52,536 nucleotides of DNA from an uncultured Clostridia bacterium. Lineage in GTDB: Bacteria > Bacillota > Clostridia > Christensenellales > Borkfalkiaceae. The DNA lies in NCBI GenBank assembly GCA_934249215.1, contig CAKQKN010000014.1:1-52536 (forward strand). The letters run 5' to 3'. Position numbers and translations under genes: made by a program. The notes beneath the pieces are model-generated. The model ran no database searches. It was not told the DNA's origin and saw only the letters and a program-made list of their open reading frames with translations. Below, piece by piece: positions 51,716 through 52,536 of this stretch. The first letter of the stretch is position 1. Every line of letters begins with the position of its first letter.

Positions 51716-52042
51716 TTATGAATCGATTTTTAATATCTTATTTACAATATTTTTCGTTTCTTGCCACATTTCGGTAAACGCTTTCAATTCCTCTTTGCCT
51801 TTTTCGGTCAGTTCGTAATACTTTCTCATAGGTCCTAATTCGTTTGGAACTCTGTATGTTGATACAAGCCCGTCTTTTTCCAAACGTAGCAATAGAGGAA
51901 AGATTGTTCCGGACGAAATGTCAGTAAAGCCATAACTTTTTAGTACGACGGCTAAATCGCCCGAATAGCATTTGCCGTCGTTTATAATGCTCAAGACGCA
52001 TCCCTCCAGAATACCTTTAAGCATTTGTGTTTTATTTGCCAT
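51716..52042 (-). CDS. PadR-family transcriptional regulator
   Basis: This 108-residue winged-helix repressor has the PadR core: MLKGILEGCVLSIINDGKCYSGDLAVVLKSYGFTDISSGTIFPLLLRLEKDGLVSTYR..GPMRKYYELTEKGKEEL. A short C-terminal helix (MWQETKNIVNKIL) gives dimerisation. It typically represses its own operon until an antibiotic, phenolic acid or envelope signal appears. A candidate operator TGTATTACA lies at 52065-52073, between the promoter and the start. First gene of the AT-rich three-gene unit. Confidence 0.92.
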   Translation of the reverse strand: MANKTQMLKGILEGCVLSIINDGKCYSGDLAVVLKSYGFTDISSGTIFPLLLRLEKDGLVSTYRVPNELGPMRKYYELTEKGKEELKAFTEMWQETKNIVNKILKIDS

Positions 52043-52064
52043 AGTCTTGTTACCGTCGGTTACT

Positions 52065-52115
52065 TGTATTACATAGAACTGAACTCATCATATCACAAGA
52101 GATATTGCTCGTCAA
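52065..52115 (-). promoter_or_regulatory. promoter and operator candidate of the padR operon
   Basis: On the minus strand TTGACG (52115-52110) and TATGAT (52092-52087) are 17 bp apart; TGTATTACA at 52073-52065 is a small dyad downstream of the -10. Confidence 0.65.
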
Positions 52116-52247
52116 GCGGAAAAAGGATTTTTTGAAAAAAAATTTAAAGATGGGGGAGGGAAAAACGTTGAGTAAAAAATATTGTTACGCAAGATATTAT
52201 CGATATTTACAAATGCATTTTTTTAAATTTGTTTATAAAAACAAAAG

Positions 52248-52296
52248 AACCGACGGAAATTGCATTTTCTTGCAACTTTCGTCGGTCCTTTTTGCA
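52248..52296. terminator. intrinsic terminator, bidirectional
   Basis: ACCGACGGAAATTGCA pairs with TTGCAACTTTCGTCGGT around a TTTTC loop; T-run on the right, A-run on the left. No gene ends nearby on the plus strand; it may insulate the padR operon. The 52116-52247 stretch is AT-rich without a supported gene. Confidence 0.7.
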
Positions 52297-52305
52297 TAAA
52301 CAGAA

Positions 52306-52330
52306 AAATATCATTTAAAAATATTAAAGC
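52306..52330. repeat. 25-bp repeat at the island edge, right copy
   Basis: Matches 50208-50232 (24/25). Together they bracket the AT-rich island of about 2.1 kb. Here it joins directly to the duplicated GH31 tail. Confidence 0.7.
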
Positions 52331-52448
52331 GCTTTACGACAAACTTTCCGCGGCGAAAGACAAAGCCGATATCGTTTTCGTTCTCGACGAATCTTTCATA
52401 AAGAGCGTAAGAAAGCAATCGATCAAAGAATTTTTCGAAGTCGAATAA
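52331..52448 (+). pseudogene. duplicated C-terminal fragment of the GH31 gene
   Basis: Encodes ALYDKLSAAKDKADIVFVLD to KEFFEVE, the same end as the GH31 protein with three residue changes at most. No start or catalytic domain precedes it. Confidence 0.8.
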
Positions 52449-52463
52449 AACCAACAAACAAGA

Positions 52464-52493
52464 AAAACTCCCGCCTCGTTCGGGAGTTTTTTA
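52464..52493 (+). terminator. terminator in the duplicated GH31 tail
   Basis: AAACTCCCG/CGGGAGTTT stem with T-run; loop CCTCGTT differs from the left copy. Confidence 0.75.
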
Positions 52494-52510
52494 CTGAATT
52501 GAGTTCCGTG

Positions 52511-52536
52511 AAAAGTAGGGCTATAGGTCGATTATT
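52511..52536 (-). repeat. intergenic GATAATCGAC element, copy 13
   Basis: Same as copy 12 as part of the 210-bp repeat; it runs to the last base of the window. Confidence 0.75.

Larger units (their letters stand above)
52327..52536 (+). repeat. 210-bp direct repeat, right copy (cut by the window end)
   Basis: About 96% identical to 49806-50015. Holds the last 39 codons of a GH31-type tail in frame to a stop at 52448, then the terminator and element copy 13. Confidence 0.9.

Noticed and set aside
52105..52299. 64-residue plus-strand frame near the window end
   Set aside because: It begins at a rare start, has no ribosome site and runs through a terminator hairpin.
1..52536. tRNA or rRNA genes
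   Set aside because: No T-arm GTTCRANYC with matching acceptor and anticodon arms, and no rRNA-like conserved stretch, was found by eye; a covariance-model scan would settle this.

Overview
The window looks like chromosomal DNA of an uncultured Gram-positive anaerobe of the class Clostridia (Bacillota). The grounds are many lipobox lipoproteins, an oligopeptide ABC importer, a VanW-domain protein, XRE and PadR regulators, consensus TTGACA/TATAAT promoters with 17-bp spacers, strong GGAGG ribosome sites and U-run hairpin terminators. The order-level placement (Christensenellales-like) is only a guess. The standard genetic code fits throughout. No tRNA, rRNA or CRISPR array was seen.

Layout. 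Bases 1-1240 are an AT-rich mobile-element scar: an array of degenerate 18-bp boxes about 63-86 bp apart, followed by the N-terminal piece of a MobV/Pre-type relaxase. From 1.3 to 7.3 kb lie a lipoprotein, a twice-frameshifted ogt, an M3-like peptidase lipoprotein, a D-2-hydroxyacid dehydrogenase, an FTR-like mini iron-sulfur protein and a zinc-ribbon PlsC-like acyltransferase. Next come a 1163-aa SNF2-type helicase with an unknown 267-aa partner (7.7-12.1 kb) and a UshA-type lipoprotein. A five-gene Opp importer (14.5-23.4 kb) has four subunits that carry large inserted segments. Then follow a DUF3899-like gene, chorismate mutase, an M29 aminopeptidase, a methyltransferase, VanW, a decayed MATE/secreted-protein chimera and a Na/Pi symporter. 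At 31.1-34.8 kb is a glycolipid-like cluster, plsC - GT8 - GT8::PlsC fusion. Housekeeping genes follow: prfB (with programmed +1 frameshift) and tsaD, an LRR lipoprotein, HU, a PHP-like protein with degenerate metal site, an Fe-ADH/DHQS-like protein, a HAD phosphatase, an XRE regulator facing a possible small RNA, hemW, lepA, a GDPD and a GH31 glucosidase. The window ends in an AT-rich PadR island bounded by a duplicated 3' end of the GH31 gene.

The strongest unexplained signal is a short element present about 12 times, all between genes: GATAATCGACYTATAG, then five variable bases, then CTTTT in most copies. Several copies sit in the loops of intrinsic terminators, others have no hairpin, and orientation does not follow transcription. 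This suggests a genome-wide DNA-level signal or a tiny mobile repeat rather than an RNA motif. Second to it are the co-expanded Opp subunits and the GT8-PlsC fusion cluster.
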